Source: UBA4421 sp002470275
GTDB lineage: Bacteria > Pseudomonadota > Gammaproteobacteria > Pseudomonadales > Azotimanducaceae
NCBI GenBank assembly: GCA_913052345.1
Contig: CAJXDR010000005.1
Coordinates: forward strand, 1-64,000
DNA length: 64,000 nt
Reading direction: 5' to 3'
Shown: piece after piece, positions 9,235-18,089 of the stretch
Layout of the letters: each line of letters opens with the position of its first letter
Position numbering within the stretch: the stretch's first letter is position 1
Made by a program: the position numbers and the translations under genes
Notes under the pieces: model-generated
The model's database searches: none
Seen by the model: the letters and a program-made list of their open reading frames with translations, nothing else
What the model was told of the DNA's origin: nothing

Positions 9235-9642
9235 ATGCGCAAACTCTTAATCCGGGGTGCCGCCATTTTGCTGTTGCTTTATGTCGGATTGGTAACTGCA
9301 TTCGAAGCCTGGCTCGGCTATACGCAGCCGACGAGTGAAGGCACCATTGTTATCACAACGTTTCAGGACGGCGTGGGCACCGATCGCGTCGTCACGCGAA
9401 TTTTGACCGACGGGCAGCTGTACGTCGCCGCGAATCATTGGCCTCGTGCTTGGTATCGAGCCACCCTTGCTGAGCCAGATGTTCGGGTGTCCATGGACGG
9501 CGTTACCGCCGACTATCTCGCGGTTCCGGTCCAGGGTGCCGAACACGACCGGGTGGAGGCCTCACGCCCTTTATCCCTGTTTTTTAGGTTTCTTACCGGC
9601 TTCCCACCGCGCTATTTTGTACGTCTTGATGCTAAGGCGTAG
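9235..9642 (+). CDS. Membrane-anchored split-barrel (deazaflavin nitroreductase-like) protein
   Basis: A 135-residue protein with one N-terminal membrane helix or uncleaved signal (about 5-25) and a small beta-barrel part. The segment RVVTRILTDGQLYVAANHWP, followed by WYRATLAEPDVRV and a DYLAVPV strand, resembles the FMN/F420-binding split-barrel family often called deazaflavin-dependent nitroreductase. The match is by motif only. GGGAGG precedes the ATG. It is followed 42 bases later by the flavin monooxygenase and could be part of its unit, perhaps as a redox partner or a structural relative without cofactor. Confidence 0.55.
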   Translation: MRKLLIRGAAILLLLYVGLVTAFEAWLGYTQPTSEGTIVITTFQDGVGTDRVVTRILTDGQLYVAANHWPRAWYRATLAEPDVRVSMDGVTADYLAVPVQGAEHDRVEASRPLSLFFRFLTGFPPRYFVRLDAKA

Positions 9643-9684
9643 CGCCGATCGTGTTGTTGCCCGGTTAGCGTTGGGAGAGATGGG

Positions 9685-11298
9685 ATGACAGCGCATCAGC
9701 AGCGACTGGACGCGTTGATCGTGGGCGCGGGCTTTGCAGGCATCTACATGCTGCACCGGCTACGCCAACAAGGCCTAAAGGCCCAGGTCATTGAGGCAGG
9801 GTCTGGCGTTGGCGGTACTTGGTTCTGGAATCGTTATCCCGGTGCCCGCTGCGATATCCCCAGCATCGAATATTCCTATCAGTTTTCAGCGGCGCTGCAG
9901 CAAGAGTGGGAATGGACGGAAAAATACGCTTCCCAGGATGAAATCTTGAGATACGCTGAACATGTGGTGGATCGTTTTCGCCTGCGTGACGGCATAAAGC
10001 TAAACACTCGGGTGGACGCAGCCCACTTCTTGGAGGAAGACGACGCATGGTCCGTCAGTCTCAGCGACGGCGGGCAGATCACAGCGCGTTACGTGGTCAT
10101 GGCGACGGGCTGTCTCTCCAAGCCGAACTACCCCTCCATTCCTGGCCTAGACGTCACGCAAATCCCGGTCTACCACACAGCGCGTTGGCCCCATGAGGGT
10201 GTGGATTTCTCCGGACTAAACGTGGCGATGATCGGTACCGGCTCCTCGGGCATTCAAAGCGCCCCCATGGTTGCCGGACAGGCCGACTCTCTCACCGTTT
10301 TCCAACGAACGCCGAATTACAGCATTCCAGCCCATAACGCTCCCCTTGATCCTGCCTACGTTCGGGACATTAAGGCGCGCTACGCTGACTATCGTGCAGA
10401 AAATTGGCAGCGAGGCTTCGGGGCGGACTTTAATGAAAACGATCAATCCGCCCTTGAGGTGGCGGACGAGGTGCGCCGAGAGGCCTACGAGGCGCGCTGG
10501 GCCAAGGGCGGCCTCGCCTTCCTCGCCGCCTTCAACGACCTAATCTTTGATCGTCAGGCAAACGACACGGCCCGAGACTTCTTTATCGAGAAAATCAGTG
10601 CGCGCGTGGACGATCCCGAGTTGGCGAAAAAACTGATGCCGGATATGCCCATCGGCTGCAAGCGGCTGTGCGTAGATACTAACTATTACGAAATCTACAA
10701 CGAGCCTCACGTACGACTCATAGATATAACCGAAACGCCGATTCAACAGGTGACCGACCGTGCCGTAGTGACCGACGAGGCCGAATGCCCTGTAGATGCG
10801 ATCATCCTCGCCACGGGCTTTGACGCCATGACCGGCGCCATCTTGGATATGGATATTCGCGGTATCGCAGGCCAATCCCTGAAGCAAAAATGGCGTTCTG
10901 GGCCAAAGACTTACCTGGGGCTTGCGACCGCAGGATTCCCCAATCTCTTTATGGTTTCAGGGCCCGGCAGCCCCTCCGTGCTCTCGAACATGCTGCCGAC
11001 CATCGAGCAACACGTCGGCTGGATCGCAGACTGCATCGACCACATGGAACAGCATGACTACCGGCGCATTAGCGTGATGCCGGAGGCGGAAGAAGCCTGG
11101 GCCCACCATGTGAACGAGGTCGCTGACGCCTCGATCTACCCCAGCTGTAACTCCTGGTACCTCGGCGCAAATGTGGCGGGGAAGAGTCGAGTATTCATGC
11201 CCTATATTGGCGTGCCCCCCTACGTGGCGAAATGCGAAGAAGTCGTTGCCCAAGGATATCAAGGGTTCAACCTGGTCCCCACTGGGGCGGGTTCTTAG
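9685..11298 (+). CDS. Flavin-containing (Baeyer-Villiger-like) monooxygenase
   Basis: A 537-residue class B flavin monooxygenase expected to use FAD, NADPH and oxygen to oxidise a ketone to an ester, or a heteroatom. The N-terminal FAD site is G14-A-G16-FA-G19 and a second Rossmann motif is GTGSSG near residue 182. ATG(F/C) motifs (VMATGCLS, ILATGFDA) are present. The Baeyer-Villiger fingerprint is only partly kept: HTARWP is intact but the preceding F-x-G is replaced by T-x-I. The length and the GTWFWNRYPGARCD segment fit cyclohexanone/phenylacetone monooxygenase relatives. It starts after GGGAGAGATGGG. The substrate is unknown. Confidence 0.87.
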   Translation: MTAHQQRLDALIVGAGFAGIYMLHRLRQQGLKAQVIEAGSGVGGTWFWNRYPGARCDIPSIEYSYQFSAALQQEWEWTEKYASQDEILRYAEHVVDRFRLRDGIKLNTRVDAAHFLEEDDAWSVSLSDGGQITARYVVMATGCLSKPNYPSIPGLDVTQIPVYHTARWPHEGVDFSGLNVAMIGTGSSGIQSAPMVAGQADSLTVFQRTPNYSIPAHNAPLDPAYVRDIKARYADYRAENWQRGFGADFNENDQSALEVADEVRREAYEARWAKGGLAFLAAFNDLIFDRQANDTARDFFIEKISARVDDPELAKKLMPDMPIGCKRLCVDTNYYEIYNEPHVRLIDITETPIQQVTDRAVVTDEAECPVDAIILATGFDAMTGAILDMDIRGIAGQSLKQKWRSGPKTYLGLATAGFPNLFMVSGPGSPSVLSNMLPTIEQHVGWIADCIDHMEQHDYRRISVMPEAEEAWAHHVNEVADASIYPSCNSWYLGANVAGKSRVFMPYIGVPPYVAKCEEVVAQGYQGFNLVPTGAGS

Positions 11299-11332
11299 CG
11301 CCTCAGGCCCGTTCCGCGCCCGAGATAAAAAG

Positions 11333-12409
11333 CTAGCGCCCCGAGGCAGCTGCCGAGAGGGCCTCACGCACACCCTGGCAAATCTGCGCCTGAATCACCG
11401 GCGCCCGAGACTCGGAGCCACCTTCAGCCCACACCCTGACCGCGCCATCTAAATCTTGTATGAACCCGGCGTCACGGTATTTTTGTATCGCCAAGGCGTC
11501 ACTGTCGCTGAGGAGGGCGTGCTGTGGGGCAAAGATAAGCACAGGCTTTCCGGTGTAGATCGCCTCCGCCATCATGCTCAGGCTGTCGATGGTGCAAACG
11601 ATAAAGTCACACGCGGCAAAAAATTCGCCAATCACGCGCTCAGGAGATTGCTGCCACCAGACCGCCCGCGTGGGCGATATGCCTTCAATCTCCAGGGCGC
11701 GCTGAAGCGCTTCTTCCGCAGCCTCGCCCGTTCGACGGGAGGTCGTCGTTAGCCAGTCCAAGGGGTGGGCATAACAGTCCGTCAGAAGAGCGGCTAGCCT
11801 GTGCCAGTCCGAAGGGAGATAGCGGCAACCTGCCCCATCACCCCCAATCAGCAGCGCCCCGGTAAGCGGGCGAGACTGAGGGGGCAACGTGCTAACGCTG
11901 CTCAACGTTGGCTTGAAGTCCTGAACCTCTTTCGGCTCCGTGTCGGCTGGCCGTGCGATGTTTGGCCGCTGCTTCAATCCACTCGCTGGCGGTAAGGCCA
12001 GGACTAAGTTGTTGATCGCCTGAGTGGGCGTCACGCTCACGACCAAGCTAATCCACGCCTCGGGATACCGCTTGGTTGACCCGCTGAAGACCGAGCAAGC
12101 ACCGTGACGACGCGCGAGATGTCCGGCTGCGAATAGCGTATTGCCGCCTGCGCTTACGATCAGGTCCGGCGGCTGGCTCGGTTCTTCAGGCATTCGATAC
12201 GCCAAGCCCATGACTAAGGTCTGGAGGCTTGAGGGGATGAATCTGGCACACCAGCGCAAGAGGGATTTGAACCCGGAAAACCGAAGGGGACAGGATAGCC
12301 AATGCACGGCAAGGTCATACTCCTCGTCCAAAGCGGCAAGCAGGCCCTGGGTCTGACTAACGTGCCCAGGCTTGCCGTCGGATAGTGCCCAGACTATGAG
12401 CGTCGACAC
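11333..12409 (-). CDS. ELM1-family putative glycosyltransferase-like protein
   Basis: A 358-residue protein of the ELM1/mitochondrial-fission-like family, whose bacterial members resemble GT-B glycosyltransferases and often sit near lipid A or envelope genes. Family marks are WALSDGKPGHVSQTQGL at the N-terminus, SAGGNT near residue 87, LIGGDGAG near 193 and a C-terminal TIDSLSMMAEAIYTGKPV that looks like a nucleotide-sugar site. It starts with GTG at 12409; the upstream GAGATG is a weak ribosome site. It converges on the monooxygenase gene. The cellular role in bacteria is not established. Confidence 0.8.
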   Translation of the reverse strand: MSTLIVWALSDGKPGHVSQTQGLLAALDEEYDLAVHWLSCPLRFSGFKSLLRWCARFIPSSLQTLVMGLAYRMPEEPSQPPDLIVSAGGNTLFAAGHLARRHGACSVFSGSTKRYPEAWISLVVSVTPTQAINNLVLALPPASGLKQRPNIARPADTEPKEVQDFKPTLSSVSTLPPQSRPLTGALLIGGDGAGCRYLPSDWHRLAALLTDCYAHPLDWLTTTSRRTGEAAEEALQRALEIEGISPTRAVWWQQSPERVIGEFFAACDFIVCTIDSLSMMAEAIYTGKPVLIFAPQHALLSDSDALAIQKYRDAGFIQDLDGAVRVWAEGGSESRAPVIQAQICQGVREALSAAASGR

Positions 12410-12556
12410 AGGTCATCTCGCAGGATTGGCCGCGACAGCGACGAGCACTTTAAGTTGCCATCTTTGGCGGAAATAAACTGTAACATGCGAGAATCGTTAA
12501 CTATTTAGTGGTCGGGCATCATAACTGGCCTCGCCGTTAAAATGCACTTGCATAGC

Positions 12557-12580
12557 AAAAAAAACGAGCGCGCACGCTCA
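12557..12580 (-). terminator. Rho-independent terminator after the phytanoyl dioxygenase gene
   Basis: Read on the minus strand, a GAGCG/CGCTC stem with a four-base loop (12566-12579) is followed by eight T residues (12557-12564). It lies 20-43 bases past the stop of the gene ending at 12600, the right place to end that transcript. Confidence 0.7.
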
Positions 12581-12599
12581 GGCGTGAGACAGAATTTGG

Positions 12600-13805
12600 C
12601 TAGGACCCAGGCTCAGTCAGAGGTGCCTTTTTCGCGGCGGTCATGGCTTGAGCTACCGTATACGGTCGATTTAAGTCCTGTTGGCTCGACTCGGGCGAGA
12701 GCATCCTGACGCGTTCATAGCTCCCCTGGTCTATGGCATCTCGAAATTGTCGTATCGCGCCCCAGGGATCGCCCACACGGCCCCTGGCTGAAAGGCCAAA
12801 ACCCTCCACCGTGCTGCCGTAGGTGAGAGCCTGAAGCCCCAGGCGATGCAATAATTTTGGACTTGCATTAGCCAACACATCTGGCGCCGTCGAGATCACC
12901 CAATTTTCCTGGGTACGCATCCAGGGTTTGACGTTGCTCATGGTAGCCACGAACCGACGCCGATCAGTTCGATTGGCGCCTGTACCATGCAGCAGGCGAC
13001 CGTCAAAAATCATGATGGTGCCGGCATCAGCCTCCAGGTTGATCGTGGGAGGCAGCTTTCCCACCTTGCCGCCGCTGCCTGCGGCAATCAGTTTGTTGTG
13101 AGACCCCGGAATCAATAGGGTTCCGCCGTTACGATCATTCACGGCTTGGGGGATATACATGGTGTTGACCAGAGCGGGCGCCTGCTCAGTAAGCCAAGGC
13201 GCTAGGGGCCCCTGATCTATGTGCAATCCCTGAGGATAACCCCCCGGGTCGGCACCGTTGGCCAGAAAACTGTGGCAAATCCACCCTGGCCCCAGGGTGT
13301 CATGGATCAGCTGTTCAATCAGCGGGCCAGCCTGGACGTATTCGGGATCTTGGGTAATGCATCCAGCGAACATGGGTCCCTTATTGATCAATGTATTCAC
13401 GTATTGGCCGTAGGGCGTGTCCTGTTGCACCCCCGCAAGCCGCTCTCCCTCTGCCTGCTCATGCAGTCGACACAAGAAAGCATCACACTGGCTGGGGGAA
13501 AGACCGTCCTGGATCAGGCAATAACCCCATTGGACGAAATCTCGGCGCAGGCGATGAATGTCCTGAGTGGCCAGGGGCAAATCATAGTCTCGCCAGAATG
13601 GATGTGCGCGCGCGGTCGTGGTGTCCCAGTAACGCCCTACCCCGAAAGCCAGGGGCTGACTAAGGTCAGGGGGCTGCAGCCAGGGATTGTGTTCCAGCAT
13701 CGAACGGTACGGCTCTCCGCTGCGCAAAAATTCTCGAAAAGGCTGGTGTTCCCTGCCGGAATTCGCCTCGACATGTTCTCTAGAAAATGCCTTGGGTATG
13801 TTCAT
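12600..13805 (-). CDS. Phytanoyl-CoA dioxygenase (PhyH)-family oxygenase
   Basis: A 401-residue Fe(II)/2-oxoglutarate oxygenase. The iron-binding HxD is in GLHIDQGPL and the distal histidine in RLLHGTGANRTDRRRF, whose arginines would bind 2-oxoglutarate. The ATG at 13805 follows GGGGGAGGG. The open frame continues 82 codons further, but that part runs antisense into the SDR gene and shows no family similarity, so it is left out. The gene diverges from the SDR across 82 bases, which suggests shared control. The substrate is unknown; relatives hydroxylate many lipids and natural products besides phytanoyl-CoA. Confidence 0.83.
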   Translation of the reverse strand: MNIPKAFSREHVEANSGREHQPFREFLRSGEPYRSMLEHNPWLQPPDLSQPLAFGVGRYWDTTTARAHPFWRDYDLPLATQDIHRLRRDFVQWGYCLIQDGLSPSQCDAFLCRLHEQAEGERLAGVQQDTPYGQYVNTLINKGPMFAGCITQDPEYVQAGPLIEQLIHDTLGPGWICHSFLANGADPGGYPQGLHIDQGPLAPWLTEQAPALVNTMYIPQAVNDRNGGTLLIPGSHNKLIAAGSGGKVGKLPPTINLEADAGTIMIFDGRLLHGTGANRTDRRRFVATMSNVKPWMRTQENWVISTAPDVLANASPKLLHRLGLQALTYGSTVEGFGLSARGRVGDPWGAIRQFRDAIDQGSYERVRMLSPESSQQDLNRPYTVAQAMTAAKKAPLTEPGS

Positions 13806-13887
13806 CACCCTCCCCCTCATCATTTCGGCGACGCTCCGCATAATATAGCTATAATGCCGCTTTTTCGCAGAGCTGAGGAGAGCAAGC
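13806..13887. promoter_or_regulatory. Divergent promoter region with palindrome over a perfect -10
   Basis: A TATAAT at 13850-13855 points toward the SDR gene. It overlaps the perfect palindrome TATAGCTATA at 13844-13853, which would also cover a TATATT on the other strand directed at the PhyH gene. The -35 boxes are poor, so activator use or weak expression is possible. Confidence 0.4.
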
Positions 13888-14661
13888 ATGGAGATGAGAG
13901 ATAAGGTCATCGTGATCACTGGCGGCAGCGGTGGCATCGGTCGGGCCTTGGCCAGGGCGTTTTTAGCCGAGGGCGCGAGCGGTATCATGCTTGCCGACCT
14001 GAACGCGGGAGCCGTTGACCAGGCTGCCAGAGAAATCGGCTGCAGCGGCATGCCCTGTGATGTGACGAATGAAGAAGCGGTTCAGGCCTTGGTTGATGCC
14101 ACGGTGGCTCAGTATGGCCGAGTGGATGTTTTTTGCTCCAACGCGGGCGCTACCAGTGAGGGCCTGTTGACCGACGCCGCTAACGACGTGTGGCAAATCC
14201 AGTGGGAACTCCACGTGATGTCGCACCTGTATGCTGCCCGCGCCGTCCTTCCGGGGATGATCGAACGTGGGCAAGGGTATCTGCTCAACACTGCCTCAGC
14301 GGCGGGATTGCTCGCGGCTCTGGGCTCTGGTCCCTATACCGTCACCAAGGCTGCAGCCATAAAGCTAGCGGAGTTTATTTCGATCACCCATGCGGACGAC
14401 GGCATTCGCGTCTCTGTTCTCTGCCCTCAAGGTGTCAACACCGCAATGGCGCCCCGCCGTTTAGGCGATGGTCAGACCGATGGCATCATAGAACCAGAGC
14501 AGCTTGCGGCAACCGTCGTTGAAACCATGCGTGAGGAGCGGTTTCACGTACTGCCCCATCCCGAAGTGGAAGAATACGTGCGCCGTAAGGGCGATAACGT
14601 GGACCGCTGGTTGCTGGGCATGCGCCGCCTTCGCAAACGTTCCGTCGATCCCGCGGAGTAA
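13888..14661 (+). CDS. Short-chain dehydrogenase/reductase (SDR)
   Basis: A 257-residue classical SDR that would interconvert an alcohol and a ketone with NAD(P). The cofactor loop is TGGSGGIG (residues 11-18), NAGA follows in the middle, and the active site is Ser137, Tyr150 and Lys154 (Y-x3-K). An Asp in MLADLN at the end of the second strand suggests NAD preference. GAGGAGAGC precedes the ATG. It is divergent from the PhyH oxygenase and next to a decayed hydrolase gene. The specific substrate cannot be read. Confidence 0.9.
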   Translation: MEMRDKVIVITGGSGGIGRALARAFLAEGASGIMLADLNAGAVDQAAREIGCSGMPCDVTNEEAVQALVDATVAQYGRVDVFCSNAGATSEGLLTDAANDVWQIQWELHVMSHLYAARAVLPGMIERGQGYLLNTASAAGLLAALGSGPYTVTKAAAIKLAEFISITHADDGIRVSVLCPQGVNTAMAPRRLGDGQTDGIIEPEQLAATVVETMREERFHVLPHPEVEEYVRRKGDNVDRWLLGMRRLRKRSVDPAE

Positions 14662-14704
14662 GACTAGGGGGAGGCACCACCACCCCCCAACCTTGCCCCC
14701 TGGG

Positions 14705-15432
14705 TCAGGCTGGTATCGACGGGTTCACGAAGCCCGAGGATTTGCGCTTCAATCCATAGACCTGATCCAAATCAGCGGTGACGTCCCCGAGCGGGCCCTG
14801 GGCGCTCGAGGCCGCGAGGCGGAATCTGATGGTCTTGAGCCTGTAGAGATAGCGGCTCAAGGCAGTTGAATCCGTTACGGGATCACGATGGCATGATTGC
14901 CAATCGCAGCCAGGATTTTTTCACGGTAGTTAATCCTCTCGTTGAGGTCACCGCCGCTATCAACCTCAGCGAAGGGATAGCCGGTGTTTTCAACGCATCG
15001 CCAAGGTGGATGGCCTTCTGCGCCCCAAAGATTCCCTCAGTGTCTCCAGCAGTCTGTGCGGCGAAAAAAATGCGGCTGGTGGATTGCAGTCCCGTCAAAA
15101 TGGGTTTGCATACCGCCGCTGTAGGTGAGCGGGGGTTGAGCGTTATTCGGATAGGGTTGCTGTCTCAGTGTCGACCTTGTCCACGATCAGTGGGAAAGGG
15201 TTGTCAACGATCAGGCTTTCTTCGCCAAGAGACAAAGCGATATTGCCGCCCGTGCCAAATCAAACTGACAGCCCGCCGGCCACTTGTTCTGACCTAAGGA
15301 CCGCCTTGCTAAAGTCCCAACCCAACGCGGCAGGAATTTGCTCGAGGTTGAGCACAGCCTTTTAGGGTTTTCGGCCATCGCTCCAAAACCCAGCGGTAAC
15401 CGCAATAATCCGACACAGCCGCCCTTCTTCAT
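14705..15432 (-). pseudogene. Decayed metallo-beta-lactamase-fold hydrolase gene
   Basis: No single frame is open, but pieces in different minus-strand frames follow the order of a periplasmic MBL-fold hydrolase. An ATG at 15432 opens a degraded signal peptide (MKKGGCVGLLRLPLGF). Further on are AGGLSV-stop-FGTGG, then GGNIALSLGEESLIVDNPF, then AIHLGDALKT in one frame continuing as GYPFAEVDSGGDLNERINYR in another. After a frameshift come VTDSTALSRYLYRLKTIRF and the end DQVYGLKRKSSGFVNPSIPA with TGA at 14705-14707. The block that should carry the zinc motif HxHxDH is mostly missing; only QTHFDGTAIH remains where it might have been. The intact family is about 300 residues. Confidence 0.8.
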
Positions 15433-15570
15433 CGACCTTCTCCCACACCCAGAATCAATATGATTTCTAGCTTCGTGCCCTCTGTCGCCACCTGATTGCC
15501 TGCAAATTCGATGCTTGCTCAAACCCCATTCAGACGTTAAAACACGCCATCATCAAGAATGGAGCAGAGC

Positions 15571-16827
15571 ATGAGCGAGGCCGTAGATTTAGATAGCGAT
15601 CTTTTCGAACTGGGGATGTCCGCTGAGGCGCACCCGCTAATGGATGCAGTCCAGCACCATATCGACACGAACGTTAAACCCATTACCGAAGAATTCCGGG
15701 CGCTTGAGCAGGAAAAGACCGACCGCTGGAGTTGGCATCCGCGCCAGCTTGAGCTTCTTGAAGGGGCCAAGGATAAGGCCAAGGCATCCGGGCTTTGGAA
15801 TTTCTTTCTACCCGACGACGAAACCGGTCAGGGTCTGAGCAACCTCGACTATGCCTATATCGCTGCGGAGCTGGGCAAGGAGGCACTGGCCTCTGAAACG
15901 CTGAACTGCAGTGCGCCAGACACCGGCAACATGGAGGTGCTTGAGCGTGTGGGGACGCCAGAGCAGAAAGAGCAATGGCTGAAGCCGCTGCTCAACGGTG
16001 AGATTCGTTCCGCCTACGCCATGACCGAACCCAGCCTGCCCTCCTCTGACGCCAAAAACATCAGCACCAGTGCAGTGCTTGACGGCGATGACTGGGTAAT
16101 CAACGGCGAAAAATATTACATCAGTGGTGCAGGCGACCCCCGCTGCAAAATTCTGATCACCATGGTGAAAACCAGCCCAGACGCTGCGCCGAGCAGACAG
16201 CAGTCACAAATCTTGGTGCCCAAGGACACCGAGGGCGTCGAGATTCTGGAGGGCATGCAGGTGTTTGGCGAGGACCATGCGCCTCGCGGACATATGCATA
16301 TTCGCTTCAACAACGTGCGGGTTCCCAAGGAAAACATTCTGTTGGGTGAGGGACGCGGCTTTGAGATTTCTCAGGTTCGTCTCGGACCCGGACGAATTCA
16401 CCACTGCATGCGCTCTATCGGCAAAGCTGAGAAGGCGCTTGAACTGATGGTGAAACGATCCGGCACCCGAGTTGCCTTCGGCAAACCTATCGCCAAGCTG
16501 GGTAAGAATATCGAGGTCATCTCCCGTGCGCGGATCGAGATCAACGCCATGCGCCTCGCCGTGCTACAGGCCGCCAAGGCCATGGACGTACTTGGAAACA
16601 AGGAGGCGCGAGTCTACGTCAGCGCGGTAAAGGCTATGGTGCCGGAGAAGGTCTGCACGATCATCGATCAGGCCATCCAGATGCACGGCGCTACCGGTAT
16701 TTCCCAGTGGTCGCCCCTGGGCACCATGTATACGGATATGCGTCATCTACGGTTCGCGGATGGACCTGATGAAGTCCATCATATGGTGGTTGGTCGAGCG
16801 GAACTGCAGAAGTACGACCTCTGGTAG
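15571..16827 (+). CDS. Acyl-CoA dehydrogenase
   Basis: A 418-residue FAD enzyme that introduces a trans-2 double bond into an acyl-CoA. The order of domains is normal: N-terminal helices (to about 150), a beta middle with YAMTEPSLPSSDAKNI and GDDWVINGEKYYISGA, and C-terminal helices ending in RFADGPDEVHHMVVGRAEL, where the Glu of GPDEVH is in the usual base position for the ACAD10/11-like branch. The start at 15571 has GGAG 6 bases upstream; an earlier ATG four codons before is less well placed. It stands alone on its strand, converging with the DUF1501 gene. Chain-length preference is unknown. Confidence 0.92.
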   Translation: MSEAVDLDSDLFELGMSAEAHPLMDAVQHHIDTNVKPITEEFRALEQEKTDRWSWHPRQLELLEGAKDKAKASGLWNFFLPDDETGQGLSNLDYAYIAAELGKEALASETLNCSAPDTGNMEVLERVGTPEQKEQWLKPLLNGEIRSAYAMTEPSLPSSDAKNISTSAVLDGDDWVINGEKYYISGAGDPRCKILITMVKTSPDAAPSRQQSQILVPKDTEGVEILEGMQVFGEDHAPRGHMHIRFNNVRVPKENILLGEGRGFEISQVRLGPGRIHHCMRSIGKAEKALELMVKRSGTRVAFGKPIAKLGKNIEVISRARIEINAMRLAVLQAAKAMDVLGNKEARVYVSAVKAMVPEKVCTIIDQAIQMHGATGISQWSPLGTMYTDMRHLRFADGPDEVHHMVVGRAELQKYDLW

Positions 16828-16848
16828 ACCCCCAAACAGCGCGTGTAC

Positions 16849-18060
16849 TCAGGCCCTTCCGAAAATCGGAAGCGGCCTGAAGCGCGCACCCAGCACGGCC
16901 TCAGCAGGTAGCCCTAACCAGCCCTGGATCACCGTCGCATAGACCTGTCGAAAGTCTACGCTGTGGGCTACGTTATCGCCCTCACCCAGTCCCCTTAGAG
17001 TGGGCGGTACGCCATAATGCCCTCCCTGTACGGGTTCACCGGCTACCAACATCAGATTGGCGCTGCCGTGATCGGTGCCCAGGTTAGCGTTCTCCATGGG
17101 CCGCCGACCAAACTCGGAATACATCAGAACGACCACTCGATCGCTCTGTCCGATGAGCTTCATTTCCTGAATAAAGCCAGAGACCGCATCCGATACATAG
17201 GAGAGGAGTCTCCTGTGCAGAGCCGGCTGCTGAACATGGGTATCAAAGGCGTTGTTCCGCACCGAGGCGTGATAGAGCTGGGTGGGGAGCTTGGCCTTGA
17301 TACACGCCGCTATCTTGGGTAAGTCCATCGGCACCAGGCCATAGTCAACTTGGGGCTGATAGGCCTGCCACGCTCGTCGGATGACCTCTGAGGAGGAACG
17401 GGCGCTGGCTGCGGTAGCGCGCAAGAAGTCTGCATTGGAGGGACTGGCAGCGGCCGAGGTACCCCCCTGCTCGCCGTGGCTTTGCTCTACACGGTTCGGC
17501 CAACCCTGACGCGCAAAGCGCAGGGGGTCATCAAAGACCACGGCACTGTGCCGTCGGCTTTTGAGGGCAAGGCTTTGATGGGATCCTACGCCCACGATGC
17601 GTTCGCCTGATCCGCTGCCAGGCATGGCATCCGCTACGCGACCCAGCCATCCGAATTCATCTCCACCGTTGGGTACGCCGGTATGCCAGTAGGCCATAGA
17701 GGTGAAGTGGGAATAGGAGGGATTGTCGTACCCGCAACCGTGGACCAGGGCCAGCTGGTCCTGCTGCCACAGCCGATGGAGACCGCTCATGCCGGGATTT
17801 AAGCCAAAATGGTCGTCCAGAGGCAATAAGTCCCTGCGCGGTATTCCGATCTTTGGACGCAGACGATAGTACTCGTCATCCCCGTGAGGGACGACGGTAT
17901 TTAACCCATCGTTGCCCCCGGTCATTTCAAGCACTACGAGAATCGGCGTTCGTTCAGACGCCTGGATATCCCCCGCCCAGGCACCTGGGAGGGCACCAAC
18001 AAGCAAGGGCCCAAGGACCCCCTGACCTGCTAGCCCCTGGAGCAAAAGACGACGCTTCAT
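16849..18060 (-). CDS. DUF1501-family exported protein
   Basis: A 403-residue DUF1501 protein. These have an alkaline-phosphatase/sulfatase-like fold, but their reaction is not established. The N-terminus MKRRLLLQGLAGQG followed by a hydrophobic run to GAWA looks like a Tat signal. Family marks are VVLEMTGGNDGLNTVVPH near the start, HGCGYDNPSYSHF, and the late VVLMYSEFGRRPMEN with NLGTDHGSAN, which hold the conserved metal-site-like residues. GAGGAG precedes the start. It is the last gene of the GMC-DUF1800-DUF1501 unit, 29 bases after DUF1800, its usual partner in many genomes. Confidence 0.9.
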   Translation of the reverse strand: MKRRLLLQGLAGQGVLGPLLVGALPGAWAGDIQASERTPILVVLEMTGGNDGLNTVVPHGDDEYYRLRPKIGIPRRDLLPLDDHFGLNPGMSGLHRLWQQDQLALVHGCGYDNPSYSHFTSMAYWHTGVPNGGDEFGWLGRVADAMPGSGSGERIVGVGSHQSLALKSRRHSAVVFDDPLRFARQGWPNRVEQSHGEQGGTSAAASPSNADFLRATAASARSSSEVIRRAWQAYQPQVDYGLVPMDLPKIAACIKAKLPTQLYHASVRNNAFDTHVQQPALHRRLLSYVSDAVSGFIQEMKLIGQSDRVVVLMYSEFGRRPMENANLGTDHGSANLMLVAGEPVQGGHYGVPPTLRGLGEGDNVAHSVDFRQVYATVIQGWLGLPAEAVLGARFRPLPIFGRA

Positions 18061-18089
18061 TGGGTTTTCTCCTCTACGCTTATCTAGGT

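Noticed and set aside
13221..13904. 227-codon plus-strand frame opposite the PhyH gene
   Set aside because: It lies wholly within a gene with intact metal-binding motifs and runs into the SDR start; no motifs of its own.
14866..15297. 143-codon plus-strand frame as a gene in the SDR-acyl-CoA dehydrogenase gap
   Set aside because: The opposite strand contains ordered fragments of an MBL-fold hydrolase, which explains the sequence better.
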